A program made the translations under genes and the position numbers. The notes beneath the pieces are model-generated. The model saw only the letters and a list, made by a program, of their open reading frames with translations, searched no databases and was not told the origin of the DNA. DNA of 64,000 nucleotides from Oopsacas minuta (Eukaryota > Porifera > Hexactinellida > Lyssacinosida > Leucopsacidae): assembly GCA_024704765.1 (NCBI GenBank), contig JAKMXF010000321.1, positions 1,054,001-1,118,000 of the forward strand, read 5' to 3'. Positions 34,308-45,350 of the stretch are shown here, piece after piece; positions within the stretch are counted from its first letter, which is position 1; each line of letters begins with the position of its first letter.

Positions 34308-35660
34308 TGTGAATACTCAAGAAACTTATTAAATACTTGTCAATATGAATTTACAAGATATGCATATACTTGTCACCACATTCCAAAGTGCTTACTATAC
34401 TATAGTATGTACTATTTGCCTATCAGTGATAGCTTTTGCTATATTGGGTACTTTCTATGTAAAATTCAAAGCATGCTGAGTATTAGGTTATTACATGTTG
34501 TCAGGTGAAATTGGGTGCGTAGAGTCAGATAGAGAGTATAAATGTTACAGGCTAGTCCGGCCGCCGAACCTTGATTTTTCGTCCAAATTTTTTATTTCAG
34601 TGAATTTAGTTCAGACTATCAGTTTGAATAATATTGCTACTGGATAGCTGTCAGTATTGAGAATTTATATATCTAGCCACTTAAAACCACTTTTGGAAAC
34701 TTTTGAAGAGTTCTAAATGCATATAACTCCTTCAGTTTAAATCGAAACGGATTCTTATGTCAAATTCATAATGAGTGAGGACGCCTTTTGATGATCTATA
34801 CAGTTCAAATACGTTTTGGACAACCTTGACTTAGATAAATTCTCAGACACTGGGTCCTTGTGCAATTAAACGAAAATCAAAATATAGAACGGAAATTCGT
34901 TATTTTGAAACTTTATATGATTAATATACTGTTGGAGTGAGTTGATGATCTTAGGACTCAATACAAATATAATTGAAAGTTTTAAATCTGCTGGCTTTCT
35001 AACTCTGGTACATAGATTCGACATTAAAATTACGTATGTATTTTCGTCGGTAAACAAAGATTTTATACCCCACTTATTAACAGTCACGGTACTCCACCTA
35101 ATATGATTACTCATGAGAAATCAAGTAGATTTAAATTTGAAAGTATGAATTTTGAAATCTGCTTTTATAATCGACTACCCCTGGCTTGAAGTTGAAACAA
35201 AATCTCTAGCATCATTTCGAAGTATTCTTAAAGGTGTGAAAATATGATTAATCACCAAAAAGATGTGAAATATTCACTTTAGAAATAATTCATACTCGAG
35301 GTGCAAATCTCCGATCCAAATGTATATTTGTGCCAATTTTCACGTAAATTGGACTGCTAGATTTCGCACGCCGTGCAGAAAGACATACTGAAGTATGGAT
35401 CTCGCACATCGCCCATGCCATTAGGGCATCTGCATTCCCTATAGGAGCTGCACTAAAAAACAAAATTCTATGAGGGCTCCAAATTGGTAGCGTCCCCTCT
35501 TGTGCCAAACGATATCTGAAATTTGCATCGTGAATAATTGATCGGTTCCGTTGGAACCGTGAATTATAGGAAATCCCGAAGTACATAGCTAACATGCACT
35601 AATTCACCAATTATATTTGCAGCTTATTAGAACATAACAACAGCTTGATATTCTTTCTAT
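34308..35660. other. Intergenic, no gene seen
   Basis: The region separates the divergent TRAF-like (minus) and ARMC2 (plus) genes and so should hold both promoters, but no recognisable promoter element was found. A 101-codon minus-strand frame at 35290-35595 has no family resemblance and is not called. Confidence 0.5.
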
Positions 35661-37739
35661 ATGTCACTGAACTCACAAACGAGTGCTGAGATAATTTCTG
35701 AAGCCAGAGCTTCTCTCAAATCAACCCGTGTCTCTAGACCTATCACACCCGCTCCCTTTCAACTACGCAGCCTCTGGGGAGATATGACAGAGGGAAGTTC
35801 TAGCAACAGACCCCCCTCTGTCCTCAAGATGTCCCGTTTACCTTTTGCCCCTTCACATAAACGCCCTTCTTCAGGTGTGAGATTAAACCCTATTTCTTAT
35901 CCCTCACCTACTCCACACCCCCCTCATACTTCCCACTCTTCTCGCTCTAGATCTGCTAAACTTATCCGTAAATCCCATTCTTTAGATCAAGTTGCTATTC
36001 CTGTAGAACTAGCAGAGTCCTTATCTATGCTTGATCTGTACACAGAGACTCCCTATTTGGATTGGAAGATAGACAGACTCAAGAACACACTAGCAGCTAT
36101 GTGCAGCTACTTACTCAGCCCCGAGGCTGTTGTAGTTAGTGAGCAATTAGCTGATAAACTCATTATCCCTGTATTCAAGCTTATACAGAGAATACATTAC
36201 TCTTCTATTAGTTCTATACCAAATACTCACTTGTTATTGCTAGGATGCTATGTTGCTATGGTAATTTACGGAAGAATGTCTGTTCTCTCTAGTGTAAATA
36301 ATTCTAACATCAATACTATCAGTCAGCTGGTATTTTCTCTCTCTCGTGATGAAGAAAATGATGTACACTTCATGGACACGGATTGTGTAAATGGAATGCT
36401 TATATTAATACAAGCAGTGAACAAAGCATGCATTCCAGAGTACTTAGTATATCTCCTAGGAGCACTCAAACTGATAACTTCTTCTCTACACTGTTCTTCC
36501 TATATCATAGATAGGTTCCTGTGTATCTCTATACATCTAGCTGAGTATCTTTTCCAGCACCCAGAAGGAGGAAACATGACTGCTCCCTGTCTGCTACAGA
36601 TTGTCTGGTGTCTGAGGAATTTGTGTGATAATAAAGTAGCAATCTTACAGCTGACAACACCTGATACAGTGCTGCTAATTACTAACATCCTCAATATGAC
36701 AGACATACACGAGACTGTATTGTATGCAGCTAAAATATGTTCAAAACTAGCTACTAACCAACTCTTCCACAAATCTGTGATGTGTGAGCAGTCAACTCTA
36801 CCTAACCTTCTGACTGCTTTCGCACTCAACTCTCATTCTCATCTAATCACATCCAAATTAGCCTTCACTCTAAGCCGACTGGTTATGGATGACGTCATTA
36901 TTTCTACTCGTATTTTAGCTATACCAAATTCTATAGACATGATATTACAAGCAGTAGATACTTACTCAGACTTATCGCATCGTGACAGCATGACTTGTCT
37001 ACCAGCTCTCACAAGTCTTATTGGTAATCTCTCTCTTCATCCAGAAGCTGGAATCCTCCTTTCTTCCACTCCCTCTCTCCCTCTCCGCCTAACCTCAGCA
37101 TTAGACGGACTTACACCAGATCTGTATGAAGACACAGAGTTCATAACAGCTCTGTTAACTGCTTTGAATAATCTATCTTACTATAAACTCAGTATAGAGT
37201 GTAGTTTACAGCTGACTTACTCTCTTATCAATCAGCTGTTAATACCGAGCTTATCTCTAACTCTCATTCAACAAATTGTATCCTGTCTTGGCAACCTCAC
37301 ACGTTTTCAAGAATGTAGAGCTATTGTACAGGAAACCAGAACAGATATGTTCTTACTGACACTACTGGACTCAACTGATACAGACGTACTATTCTCCAGT
37401 ACAGGAGCTATCATTAACTTAACTTCTGAATTGAACTGTAATATTCATCTCCTGAACAACGGATTGATTGATAAACTTATCGGTATAATGGAGAATATAG
37501 GATTGACAGATATTCAGGTCATCAGTCACAGCTGTCAGATCCTGTGGAACCTTTCAGGTCTACTGCTTACTCAAATATCAAATCACTCAAAGACTAGTTT
37601 ACAGTGTAAGCAGATAATAAGTTATGTTACAGAGTATGTTAATGCTACAACCCAGTCACTTAGTGATGAGGTTATACATTTCTTACAGGTTGCTAACAAG
37701 TTGATATCCAAACTGAATACTATGTTATCAGATTCTTGA
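35661..37739 (+). CDS. ARMC2: ARMC2 homologue (axonemal armadillo-repeat protein)
   Basis: A 692-residue intronless protein. The N-terminal motif T-S-A-E-I-I-S-E-A-R-A-S-L, then R-P-I-T-P, then N-R-P-P-S and R-P-S-S-G-x-R-L-x-P, matches the conserved N-terminus of ARMC2. A Ser/Pro-rich linker extends to about residue 125. The rest is alpha-helical armadillo-like repeats, with typical stretches such as C-L-G-N-L-T-R and W-N-L-S-G and several I-x-N-L-T/W-C-L-R-N-L motifs. Vertebrate ARMC2 (about 870 residues) is an adaptor carrying radial spokes into cilia and sperm flagella. This version is shorter by about 170 residues, mainly in the linker. It is followed by a second flagellar protein gene 611 bp downstream on the same strand. 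Confidence 0.88.
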   Translation: MSLNSQTSAEIISEARASLKSTRVSRPITPAPFQLRSLWGDMTEGSSSNRPPSVLKMSRLPFAPSHKRPSSGVRLNPISYPSPTPHPPHTSHSSRSRSAKLIRKSHSLDQVAIPVELAESLSMLDLYTETPYLDWKIDRLKNTLAAMCSYLLSPEAVVVSEQLADKLIIPVFKLIQRIHYSSISSIPNTHLLLLGCYVAMVIYGRMSVLSSVNNSNINTISQLVFSLSRDEENDVHFMDTDCVNGMLILIQAVNKACIPEYLVYLLGALKLITSSLHCSSYIIDRFLCISIHLAEYLFQHPEGGNMTAPCLLQIVWCLRNLCDNKVAILQLTTPDTVLLITNILNMTDIHETVLYAAKICSKLATNQLFHKSVMCEQSTLPNLLTAFALNSHSHLITSKLAFTLSRLVMDDVIISTRILAIPNSIDMILQAVDTYSDLSHRDSMTCLPALTSLIGNLSLHPEAGILLSSTPSLPLRLTSALDGLTPDLYEDTEFITALLTALNNLSYYKLSIECSLQLTYSLINQLLIPSLSLTLIQQIVSCLGNLTRFQECRAIVQETRTDMFLLTLLDSTDTDVLFSSTGAIINLTSELNCNIHLLNNGLIDKLIGIMENIGLTDIQVISHSCQILWNLSGLLLTQISNHSKTSLQCKQIISYVTEYVNATTQSLSDEVIHFLQVANKLISKLNTMLSDS

Positions 37740-38350
37740 TTATGCTTATTGCTCTGTTGTGTAATATATCATTAAACCTTGTTTATTTGTATGTACACTA
37801 CGTATTATTAATTAATTTTATTTTCGTTGTTATCAATCTGTATGTAATGTATGTTCTCCATAGACCGCTGTACAAATTGGTGAACGCTGGTTAGCCCACA
37901 TCTCGCCTGGCCCTAGTAGTTATGTTTAAGAATAACGATATTAATTATTAACGGTGTATCCATGGTTTCTTATAACGAAGTGCTCTGGACCCCCGGTCAA
38001 TTCGTTATAAGTGGTATTTCGTTGTGAGCAGAGTAAATCAATAAATTTCAAGCTACAGGGGAAAAGAATTACTGTTATACCGGGAGTTTACTAGATTGCA
38101 TTGACTTTATAGTTTATACCAATATTAATCTCTTCATGGTCTTATAGGTCTATTTAATTATCTTTCTATCTTCATCTATCATTGTAGTATATTTCATTTT
38201 ATTCGATTATCTTAAATACAATTACAATCACTAATCCGTACCATTTACCATTAGTCACAATCTCTACTATTGTAATATTAAATAGCATACTTTTTCATGT
38301 CATATATATAATTATATACAATTCTTAAACTTTTCAAATTTCTGTATAGG
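37740..38350. other. Spacer between ARMC2 and the PG-repeat gene
   Basis: Around 37970-38040 it holds a repeat with TATAACGAAGTGCTC and TTCGTTATAA words. A related copy is at 55736-55800 (GTAACAAAGTGCTCGGGGCC). No gene. It ends at a splice-acceptor-like TATAG one base before the next ATG. Confidence 0.45.
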
Positions 38351-39781
38351 ATGCCTGGGAGATCAACAGCTGAAGAGTACGTGAGCCCTGGACCCTCACA
38401 TTACTCTCCCAGAGACACTATAACAGCTCATGCTACACCCAAGTACTCTATGATAGGTAGAGACTCATGTGCTATACCCAACACTCTCCCCTACCCGTCT
38501 CCTGCTGACAGAGATATCAGTACAGATCTGCTACGTGTACAGACTAGGTATATTTCTCAGAAAGGGAAGGGTACCACGTGGCCCTACGGTACTAGGAAAG
38601 ATAATCACATAACAACTAGTCCGGGACCTAACCTTAATCTGGTGTACAAGAACTTAGGTAGTTCTGAAGGAGGAGCTTGTCTCTCAGATAGAAACAAGCA
38701 CGGAATTATACAGGGATATCCTAGCAAATTTGCACAACCTGTCGATACGCTAGGATTCCAAACTCCAGGACCTGCTGAATATACTCCTCATCCTACAGAC
38801 ACCATACCTGGAGTTAAGAAGAGCTTTGGAGTAGTGTTACCCAGAGAGAGTGCTTACACCTGTACCCCTGGAGCAGGTAGCTACGAGATAGTAGGCTCAT
38901 TTGATGATACCACTGCTGGTCATAACTTTGGGAGACGTATAGAAGGATACACCATGGATATCAAGCCATCTCCTAACAAATACTACTTGCCTTCTACAAA
39001 TAATAAGAACCTTAGCTTTACTATGCAATCAAAGAATGAACCTGTATTCAAATCAAATGGAGTATCTCCTAACAGCTATCATATCAGTGCTACTAACTCT
39101 ACAGGTGGTAAATACTCCAGGAGTACAGGCATGCAATACAGAGCATTTGATGCTAATCCTACTATTGCTCCTACTGCTACTAGTTATGATGTTGATAAGC
39201 CATTTCATGCTGACACTAGTCCTCTCCACGCATCTAGATGTCTACCTGTATATCCGGATGTTCTGCAATACCCAGAGTTTCGTTCCTTATCAACTCCATC
39301 CCCTTCTCTCTACCATCCCTCCCTATCTCTCACTAGACCACTAGATCCCAGCTACACATTCGGAACTGCATTCCGCCGTTCCAGCTCGCTTACTCCCGCA
39401 CCTAACCGTTACAATACTCAAGACATTAAGACATCCAAACATCTACATGGTTCTTCTTATACCATGCGGCCTAGAACAGTGGATCTCTCTGCTGATTCTG
39501 TTAAACATCAATTACCAGGTCCTTCGGACTACTGTACCTATGAAGTTAAGACATCTACTCCCCTATATTCATTCGGCAGGAAACACTCTCATGAAGACAA
39601 ACTAGATATGAGTAATACTCCAGCTGATCTATCTCCTTCCACCTACCAGATCCCTGATAATATCTCTCACAGAGGAGTTATCAAGTCTCCTGCTTACTCA
39701 ATAAAAGGTAAGATATCTCCTAAGATGTATAACGGGTTCTCTAACTCTTCTATTCTTGTTAAGCTATCCTCCGTCAGCTAA
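38351..39781 (+). CDS. Sperm-tail PG-rich (SHIPPO) repeat protein
   Basis: A 476-residue intronless protein made of about ten short Pro-Gly-x-Y repeats: S-P-G-P-S-H-Y-S-P near residue 12, T-P-G-P-A-E-Y-T-P near 140, T-P-G-A-G-S-Y-E-I near 173, then S-P-N-K-Y, S-P-N-S-Y, T-P-S-P-S-L-Y, A-P-N-R-Y, L-P-G-P-S-D-Y and S-P-S-T-Y. Each is followed by a hydrophobic or aromatic patch such as Y-S-F-G-R. This is the STPG/ODF3 (CIMAP) architecture; such proteins line the inside or outside of axonemal microtubules. I cannot pick the exact orthologue (ODF3-like against STPG1/2). It lies just downstream of ARMC2, also axonemal, in the same orientation. Confidence 0.82.
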   Translation: MPGRSTAEEYVSPGPSHYSPRDTITAHATPKYSMIGRDSCAIPNTLPYPSPADRDISTDLLRVQTRYISQKGKGTTWPYGTRKDNHITTSPGPNLNLVYKNLGSSEGGACLSDRNKHGIIQGYPSKFAQPVDTLGFQTPGPAEYTPHPTDTIPGVKKSFGVVLPRESAYTCTPGAGSYEIVGSFDDTTAGHNFGRRIEGYTMDIKPSPNKYYLPSTNNKNLSFTMQSKNEPVFKSNGVSPNSYHISATNSTGGKYSRSTGMQYRAFDANPTIAPTATSYDVDKPFHADTSPLHASRCLPVYPDVLQYPEFRSLSTPSPSLYHPSLSLTRPLDPSYTFGTAFRRSSSLTPAPNRYNTQDIKTSKHLHGSSYTMRPRTVDLSADSVKHQLPGPSDYCTYEVKTSTPLYSFGRKHSHEDKLDMSNTPADLSPSTYQIPDNISHRGVIKSPAYSIKGKISPKMYNGFSNSSILVKLSSVS

Positions 39782-40582
39782 ATTCACTTATATTACTTAA
39801 TTTTTGTAAGTTATTGTATTATTCGCGATGAACTCGATAATATATATATCAGTAGCTTGCGAAAACTATTTTGACTCAAAGTAACAAGTGAGAACCCAAA
39901 CATACATAAGCCATAGCAGAACACAGATAAGATATCCTACCGGAAACAAAAATTAGTCTGTATTAACCAAATACTACCATACTCTATATTGGTAGCCATT
40001 ATTCTCCAAATCGACTGCCCCTTTCAGTATTATAATAGAGATATATTTAGAACCATGTAATTCACGAATATACGAATATGACATATATATTATTGGATTA
40101 TTTGTAAGATCAACCCTCTTTGTAGCCGTTGAGAGCAAGTAACTACATAGATTTTTGCTAGTTTTAATTTATATTCATAACAATAATTTACATATGATTA
40201 ATCCAAGGGTGGGAAAATCGGGTTCAGCATGTTTGATATATTTGGTGAAGTTTTATTGAGTTTTTTATTTACTTCCTTGATAAACACGATAAACACATAG
40301 TTATGCGACAATTTCAACTTGCATACCGTAAATCCTTTCCTTGACAACGGACAAAAAACGAACAACAGACAGACAAACAATCATTGAGATTAATTAGGAT
40401 AATTTCTTTCAGGGAAATGATTCTCGATTAACCCAAATATAGTGTAGCCATTTAAATTACAAGAGGCTAGGCAAACGATTCGGTTACCTCTAGTCTACCC
40501 ATATTGTAATACCTTATCAAGGGTCCTACAGTATAAGTATTATTATTATTATTCTGTATTATGTATTAGCTAGTTAGTTAGC
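39782..40582. repeat. Spacer with dispersed repeat (copy of 14465-14600)
   Basis: From 40205 to about 40395 the sequence resembles the repeat at 14465-14600, sharing AAGTTTTATTGAGTT, ACACGATAAACACATAGTT and AGACAGACAAACAATCATTG. No gene. A short ATT microsatellite lies near 40537-40556. Confidence 0.45.
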
Positions 40583-41092
40583 ATGCTCAGGTATTTGAGA
40601 AGTATCTATACACTCAATAACAGCAGTATTCTTACATCCCTGAATGTTAGAAGAACATTTGCTGATCTAGAAGATATAGTTCCAGAAAGAACTACTATAT
40701 CTCCTCTAGGAGTTAAGACTGATATGAGTGCTTCTGTAGTAGAGAGAGTTAATGTTAATGGATTCTTTATTCAAGGCAAATGGTATCTAGGATCAGTAGG
40801 CCTGCTTCCTAGACACATCTATAACTGGAGAGTTAAGTCATTTAGGGACATATCTCCGACTAATCTAGCTCTATTTGTCCTCCTCTATCCTCATTTGGAG
40901 CTGGTAGTGCTAGGTACAGGTACACGGATAGAGAGGGTAGACAGAGAGGTGATAAGATATCTTAGAGATAGCGGTATAAGTGTAGAGATACAGGACACTA
41001 GACATGCTGCTTCTACATTCAATTACCTGTTGGATGAGGGTAGGTCTGTAGCAGCTGCTCTTATTCCTCCTAGGAAGGTTACACTACTTTAA
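40583..41092 (+). CDS. NDUFAF3: NDUFAF3-like mitochondrial complex I assembly factor
   Basis: A 169-residue intronless protein. The first 25 residues are basic and hydroxylated without acidic residues, fitting a mitochondrial targeting peptide. The remainder is a complete Mth938/NDUFAF3 domain: V-N-V-N-G-F-F-I-Q-G-K-W-Y-L-G, L-L-P-R-H-I-Y-N-W, D-I-S, E-L-V-V-L-G-T-G-T-R-I-E-R, G-I-S-V-E-I-Q-D-T-R-H-A-A-S-T-F-N-Y-L and E-G-R-S-V-A-A-A-L-I-P-P, in the family order. NDUFAF3 works with NDUFAF4 in building the Q/P-module arm of respiratory complex I at the inner membrane. The start is fixed by the targeting peptide. TTAG one base before the ATG resembles a splice acceptor. Confidence 0.92.
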   Translation: MLRYLRSIYTLNNSSILTSLNVRRTFADLEDIVPERTTISPLGVKTDMSASVVERVNVNGFFIQGKWYLGSVGLLPRHIYNWRVKSFRDISPTNLALFVLLYPHLELVVLGTGTRIERVDREVIRYLRDSGISVEIQDTRHAASTFNYLLDEGRSVAAALIPPRKVTLL

Positions 41093-41819
41093 TACATTAA
41101 TTATAGTTGTGGTTAGGTGAGAATATCTGTCACCATTTTATGCTGGCTAGTGCGATTAATAGAATAAATTGAAATTGTGCAAATATTCAGCCTGAATACG
41201 TCACAATTTCCACCTCCGTATACACCCAATCAGGTGCTTATCCAGAATTCTGGCCGGTACCATTTAATCCCCACACTTTCCTGGGATGCCATCTTTGGAT
41301 GATAACCTATTGATCCCCTGCACAAATTGAGTACATAGATATATACCTGTACCCAATTTAACCATTTCATTAACTACTGGTTTTGAAGATTTAAAATATC
41401 TTAATGAGTTAGACTTTAGCCATTGTTAGCTTAAACTAAAAGTAGTTTAGAATCCTCATTTTTCTTCAGTTACATAGTACAGTGGGTCTTCTCTAATTGT
41501 CTACCGAAGTGAACAACTATTACGAGATTTATGTATGAACAAGTGGGCAATTAGAGAAGTCACACATGCACTGTATTTAGATTTCTATGCAAATGCATTT
41601 ACTATTACTAATTGCTTCCTTCGTTGTTACAGAAATATTCTTCTCTTATTCCTTCTAATCGTTACATCCGTGAAATTGAAAAAATATTAATATCCTTTTA
41701 TCTTAATGTGTAGGAAGGGTATGAATGAATTCCTTGATATCTTCCCTAATTACTTATTGTAGTTGTAATAGCGTATATAGTTAATAATTAATTTATACGA
41801 ATTACCTATCTCTGCTAGA
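41093..41819. other. Spacer, no gene seen
   Basis: No coding frame or RNA. Imperfect inverted words around ACAGTGGGTCTTCTCTAATT (41480) and AATTAGAGAAGTCACACATG (41550) suggest a small foldback repeat. It ends in CTGCTAG one base before the next ATG. Confidence 0.4.
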
Positions 41820-43469
41820 ATGCTACCACAATTCTTCTTTATGCTTACCGCAGCTTATATCCTATTATGCCTATATCTATATCTATATCCTACCGCTATT
41901 GCTAAAGCCATATCCATATCCACCAAGGCTAACATATCTTCTTATGTCTGGCCCTATCCTACCTCGATAAAATGCAGTGATAGAGCATTCCTAATCGCAA
42001 ACAAAGAGATGCATTTCGCACTGATGGAGCCTGGATTATTCCCCAATGCTCACCCTATCCTATTCCAGGCATTTGATGAGTACCATCATATTATTCTGAA
42101 CCTGACAAAACAGATCCCAGATTCTTTCACTCAGATTTCTAACAGTCATTTCAAGTTAGAATTCATTCAGCTTAATGTTACCCTAAAAAATGATGACGTC
42201 ACCTTGACATATGAGACCAAAGAAGACTACGTACTATCAGTAGATTATCCTGCCTCTACACTGACAGCTACTACTGTGTATGGAGCTCTGAGAGGGTTAG
42301 AAACATTCAGTCAGCTGATACTGGAGTACAATGACAGTCAGCTGTATTTGCATCAATGTGTAATAACTGATGCTCCTTACTTTAAGCACCGAGGTATACT
42401 CTATGACACTTCTCGTCACTATTTGCCTGTGTCTCTGCTCAAGAAACATCTGGATGTCATGGCATGGAACAAATTCAATGTATTTCATTGGCACATAGTA
42501 GACATACAATCCTTCCCTTATACCAGTACAATGTTTCCTGATCTGAGTGACAAGGGAGCTTACAGTCCAAGACATGTCTATTCTAAATCTGACATACATG
42601 ATGTAATCACATATGCGAACATGCACGGTATCAGGGTAATGGTAGAATTCGACACTCCAGGACATACAGCCAGTTGGGGGAAAGGTCAGCCAGATCTGTT
42701 GACAACATGCTACCAAGACGACAAGCCTGACGGTACATACGGACCTATTAATGCTATCTCTGATACTACATGGCCTTTCTTAACAGCTCTCTTCAAAGAG
42801 ATCGTAACTGATTTCAAATACCAGTACATCCATCTGGGAGGAGATGAGGTTAGATTCGATTGCTGGAAGTCTAACCCTTCTATCCAGAAGTGGATGAAGG
42901 ATATGAACTATACAGATTATGCTATGTTCGAGCAATATTACATGAGTAAGCTGATTGAGTTAATAGAGCAGTTAGACAAGAGTTATATTGTATGGCAGGA
43001 AGTGTTTGATAACGGAAATAAATTAAAAGAAGATACAATAATACATGTATGGAAGGGAGGAGCTTTATGGACAATAGAGATGAGGAAAATAACTGCTGCT
43101 GGTTATCACACCCTCCTGTCATCTTGCTGGTATTTAGATCTCATTAGTATTAAGCCTGATTACTATCGTTACTTCAGATGTAACCCTCTTGATTTCGGAG
43201 GTACCACAGCACAACAGAGTCTAGTTATGGGAGGGGAGGCTGCTATTTGGTCAGAGTTGGTGGATGGGACTAACTCCTTGTCTCGTACTTGGCCTAGAGC
43301 TGGTCCAACAGCAGAGAGACTGTGGACTGGTTCTAGTACTATCGGGATATCTGATGATGAGATATACGATAGACTGAAAAAGCACAGATGTAGACTGCTC
43401 AATAGAGGTATTCCTGCAGAGCCATTAGGGCCAGGATACTGTACATACCCCTGGGTATCTACAGAATAA
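41820..43469 (+). CDS. HEXB: Beta-N-acetylhexosaminidase (GH20), lysosomal or secreted
   Basis: A 549-residue intronless protein, full length for the HEXA/HEXB family (529-556). It starts with a hydrophobic signal sequence (about residues 4-30). The N-terminal GH20b domain is followed by the catalytic barrel starting near H-R-G-I-L-Y-D-T-S-R-H-Y-L-P. Key motifs are W-H-I-V-D-I-Q-S-F-P, F-D-T-P-G-H-T-A-S-W-G and the catalytic Asp342-Glu343 in H-L-G-G-D-E-V. W-x-S-E-L-V-D and P-R-A-G-P-T-A-E-R-L-W complete the C-terminal active-site wall. It removes terminal GlcNAc/GalNAc from glycoconjugates by substrate-assisted catalysis. Several N-x-S/T sites fit a glycoprotein. HEXA against HEXB cannot be decided; the symbol is nominal. 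Human homologues have about 14 exons, here none is split. Confidence 0.95.
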   Translation: MLPQFFFMLTAAYILLCLYLYLYPTAIAKAISISTKANISSYVWPYPTSIKCSDRAFLIANKEMHFALMEPGLFPNAHPILFQAFDEYHHIILNLTKQIPDSFTQISNSHFKLEFIQLNVTLKNDDVTLTYETKEDYVLSVDYPASTLTATTVYGALRGLETFSQLILEYNDSQLYLHQCVITDAPYFKHRGILYDTSRHYLPVSLLKKHLDVMAWNKFNVFHWHIVDIQSFPYTSTMFPDLSDKGAYSPRHVYSKSDIHDVITYANMHGIRVMVEFDTPGHTASWGKGQPDLLTTCYQDDKPDGTYGPINAISDTTWPFLTALFKEIVTDFKYQYIHLGGDEVRFDCWKSNPSIQKWMKDMNYTDYAMFEQYYMSKLIELIEQLDKSYIVWQEVFDNGNKLKEDTIIHVWKGGALWTIEMRKITAAGYHTLLSSCWYLDLISIKPDYYRYFRCNPLDFGGTTAQQSLVMGGEAAIWSELVDGTNSLSRTWPRAGPTAERLWTGSSTIGISDDEIYDRLKKHRCRLLNRGIPAEPLGPGYCTYPWVSTE

Positions 43470-43919
43470 CCTGATTTTATATGTATGTGTATGTGTGTAA
43501 TACTATATACAGATGACAGAGAATGAGATGTACGTATTTTCATATATTAAAGTTTAATCTTTCACAGAATACTAGATTCATGTATGCAATCTTCCATGAT
43601 ACTACATCTATACAATTATCCTAATTGGGAATGCAATTATTTGTCCTCTTAACTAGTATTATAGTATTGTACACACATTGTTGTACATTAACCTCACTAA
43701 TTGCTCTCGGTAGCAAGCAAGTATTAGTTCGGCTTCAATTAATATCCAATCTAATTGATTTACTCAATTTATGTTTTCAAATAGTTAATGAGGGAGGTTA
43801 AGGTTTCTCAAGGCTCTTTTGGTTATTGAAGTGCAATCTGAAGACGCATAACGAATTCCACTCTCCATTTCTTTGTCATTATAAATACTCTTAATAAAAC
43901 AATCTGATAAATTATAATA
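43470..43919. other. Spacer, no gene seen
   Basis: TATTAAAGTTTAATC near 43543 could be the 3' processing region of the hexosaminidase. No repeat or RNA was recognised. Confidence 0.4.
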
Positions 43920-45350
43920 ATGGCAGATTTAATCAGAAATCCTTCTCCTCCTCATCAAGCGAAAACAGATAGCACAGAGCTGAAACAGCTGCTACAGACT
44001 CAGGCTGATGACGTCATCATGGATACTCTCTTCAGCAAATCCTGGCTGATAACTACAATGAACAGAGTAGTGCAGTATGTACAAAAGGGGTTGATACAGT
44101 ATCCTATAGCTAGTGCTAAACCAATAATCGTTGATCTTACTGATTCTAGTCCTGAGACAGGTGTAGTCTCTTCTCCTAAAAGAGCTAAACTTAACACTGA
44201 GAATGATACTGCAGTAGAATTGCTAGATTGTAAAGATAATGGAGAGACTAAAGACAGCACTAATCCTATACAAAAACCATCAATTGATAACTCAACAGAT
44301 CTAACAGATAAGAAAGGTGGAGGAGATACTACATCTACAGCAGCTACACTCAGTGATACGACTAACTCCAATAGGCTAGTCCTGGAGCTAGATGCAGAGC
44401 TAGAGAAGGAGTTCTGTAATCTGTGGGATGCTACAGTCAATCAGCACGTAGCTGTGTTCTTCAGTGAGAATAATCTAATACCTATTCTAATACACACCGT
44501 TTGTAACTCTAGATATCCCCGTCTGAATGAGATGTGTATGGGAGTACTAGCTAACATAGCTTGTAATACAAACATAGCTGAAAAAGAGTTCTCTTCTCCG
44601 CATATAGCTTGGTTCAGTTGTAACATGCTGACATGTGATGACCCTCAGACATTAATGGAGACTCTACGTCTCATAGAGACATGTGTAACTGACGAGAGTA
44701 CACAGGAAGTTTGGTGTAATGTATTCGAGGATCAGAAAGTTATTGATACAGTTCAGTTCATATTCGATAGCTCTACGAATACAGAACTTTTATTCTCTCT
44801 CTCCAGACTAGTAGATCTTCTTCTCGACCTCTGGTCTCCTCTCCTATACAAGTTCAGTACGGTAGAAATGACTTATGCACTATTTGAGGCTCACAGCCAG
44901 ATCATGCATCCAAGTCTGGAGACAGCTGTTAATATAATAATGATAATACACCAGTTGTCAACAGCTGATGAAGGAGTACAGGTATTGCTCAAGCTACACA
45001 CAACTATGGTAGACAGCTGCAGTAATCATATAATGATATTACATGAAGAGTTAGGACCTCAGCTAGCGTTTAGTGATGCTAGCTACAGAGCTGCTGTAGC
45101 CTTGCTTCAAATAACAGTAGATAGCATGAAAATAAAATTAGGTACTTTGTTGATGGAGGATGGGAAAGACTTCCTCGCAGTGCTGGGAGATATTTATCAG
45201 AAAAATGTTAAACTATACTGTAAAGAGGAGATGCCTGCTAAATCAAAATCTCCCTCAGTAACGAAATCGCCACTTATAAATCAGACAACAGAGAATTGTG
45301 AACAATTAGAATTACTTGAAAAGACTCACTTGCTAGAACAAAATATATGA
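43920..45350 (+). CDS. SAAL1: SAAL1-like armadillo-type protein
   Basis: A 476-residue intronless protein, the same length class as human SAAL1 (about 474). Residues 1-150 are acidic and Ser/Thr-rich, with a possible basic nuclear signal (P-K-R-A-K-L). The conserved part begins at L-E-K-E-F-C-N-L-W-D and continues R-Y-P-R-L-N-E-M-C-M-G-V-L-A-N-I-A-C, the helical repeats D-D-P-Q-T-L-M-E-T-L-R-L-I-E-T-C, and S-S-T-N-T-E-L-L-F-S-L-S-R-L-V-D. SAAL1 is a poorly understood nuclear protein linked to synoviocyte proliferation and reported around transcription and innate signalling; no enzymatic motif is visible. The C-terminal 40 residues are low complexity. Confidence 0.85.
   Translation: MADLIRNPSPPHQAKTDSTELKQLLQTQADDVIMDTLFSKSWLITTMNRVVQYVQKGLIQYPIASAKPIIVDLTDSSPETGVVSSPKRAKLNTENDTAVELLDCKDNGETKDSTNPIQKPSIDNSTDLTDKKGGGDTTSTAATLSDTTNSNRLVLELDAELEKEFCNLWDATVNQHVAVFFSENNLIPILIHTVCNSRYPRLNEMCMGVLANIACNTNIAEKEFSSPHIAWFSCNMLTCDDPQTLMETLRLIETCVTDESTQEVWCNVFEDQKVIDTVQFIFDSSTNTELLFSLSRLVDLLLDLWSPLLYKFSTVEMTYALFEAHSQIMHPSLETAVNIIMIIHQLSTADEGVQVLLKLHTTMVDSCSNHIMILHEELGPQLAFSDASYRAAVALLQITVDSMKIKLGTLLMEDGKDFLAVLGDIYQKNVKLYCKEEMPAKSKSPSVTKSPLINQTTENCEQLELLEKTHLLEQNI

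Noticed and set aside
35290-35595. Minus-strand frame of 101 codons
   Set aside because: No family resemblance, no splice or regulatory context, and it lies in an apparent promoter region.
44000-44440. Antisense frame of 146 codons opposite SAAL1
   Set aside because: A shadow of the Ser/Thr-rich SAAL1 N-terminus. The sense frame has clear homology.
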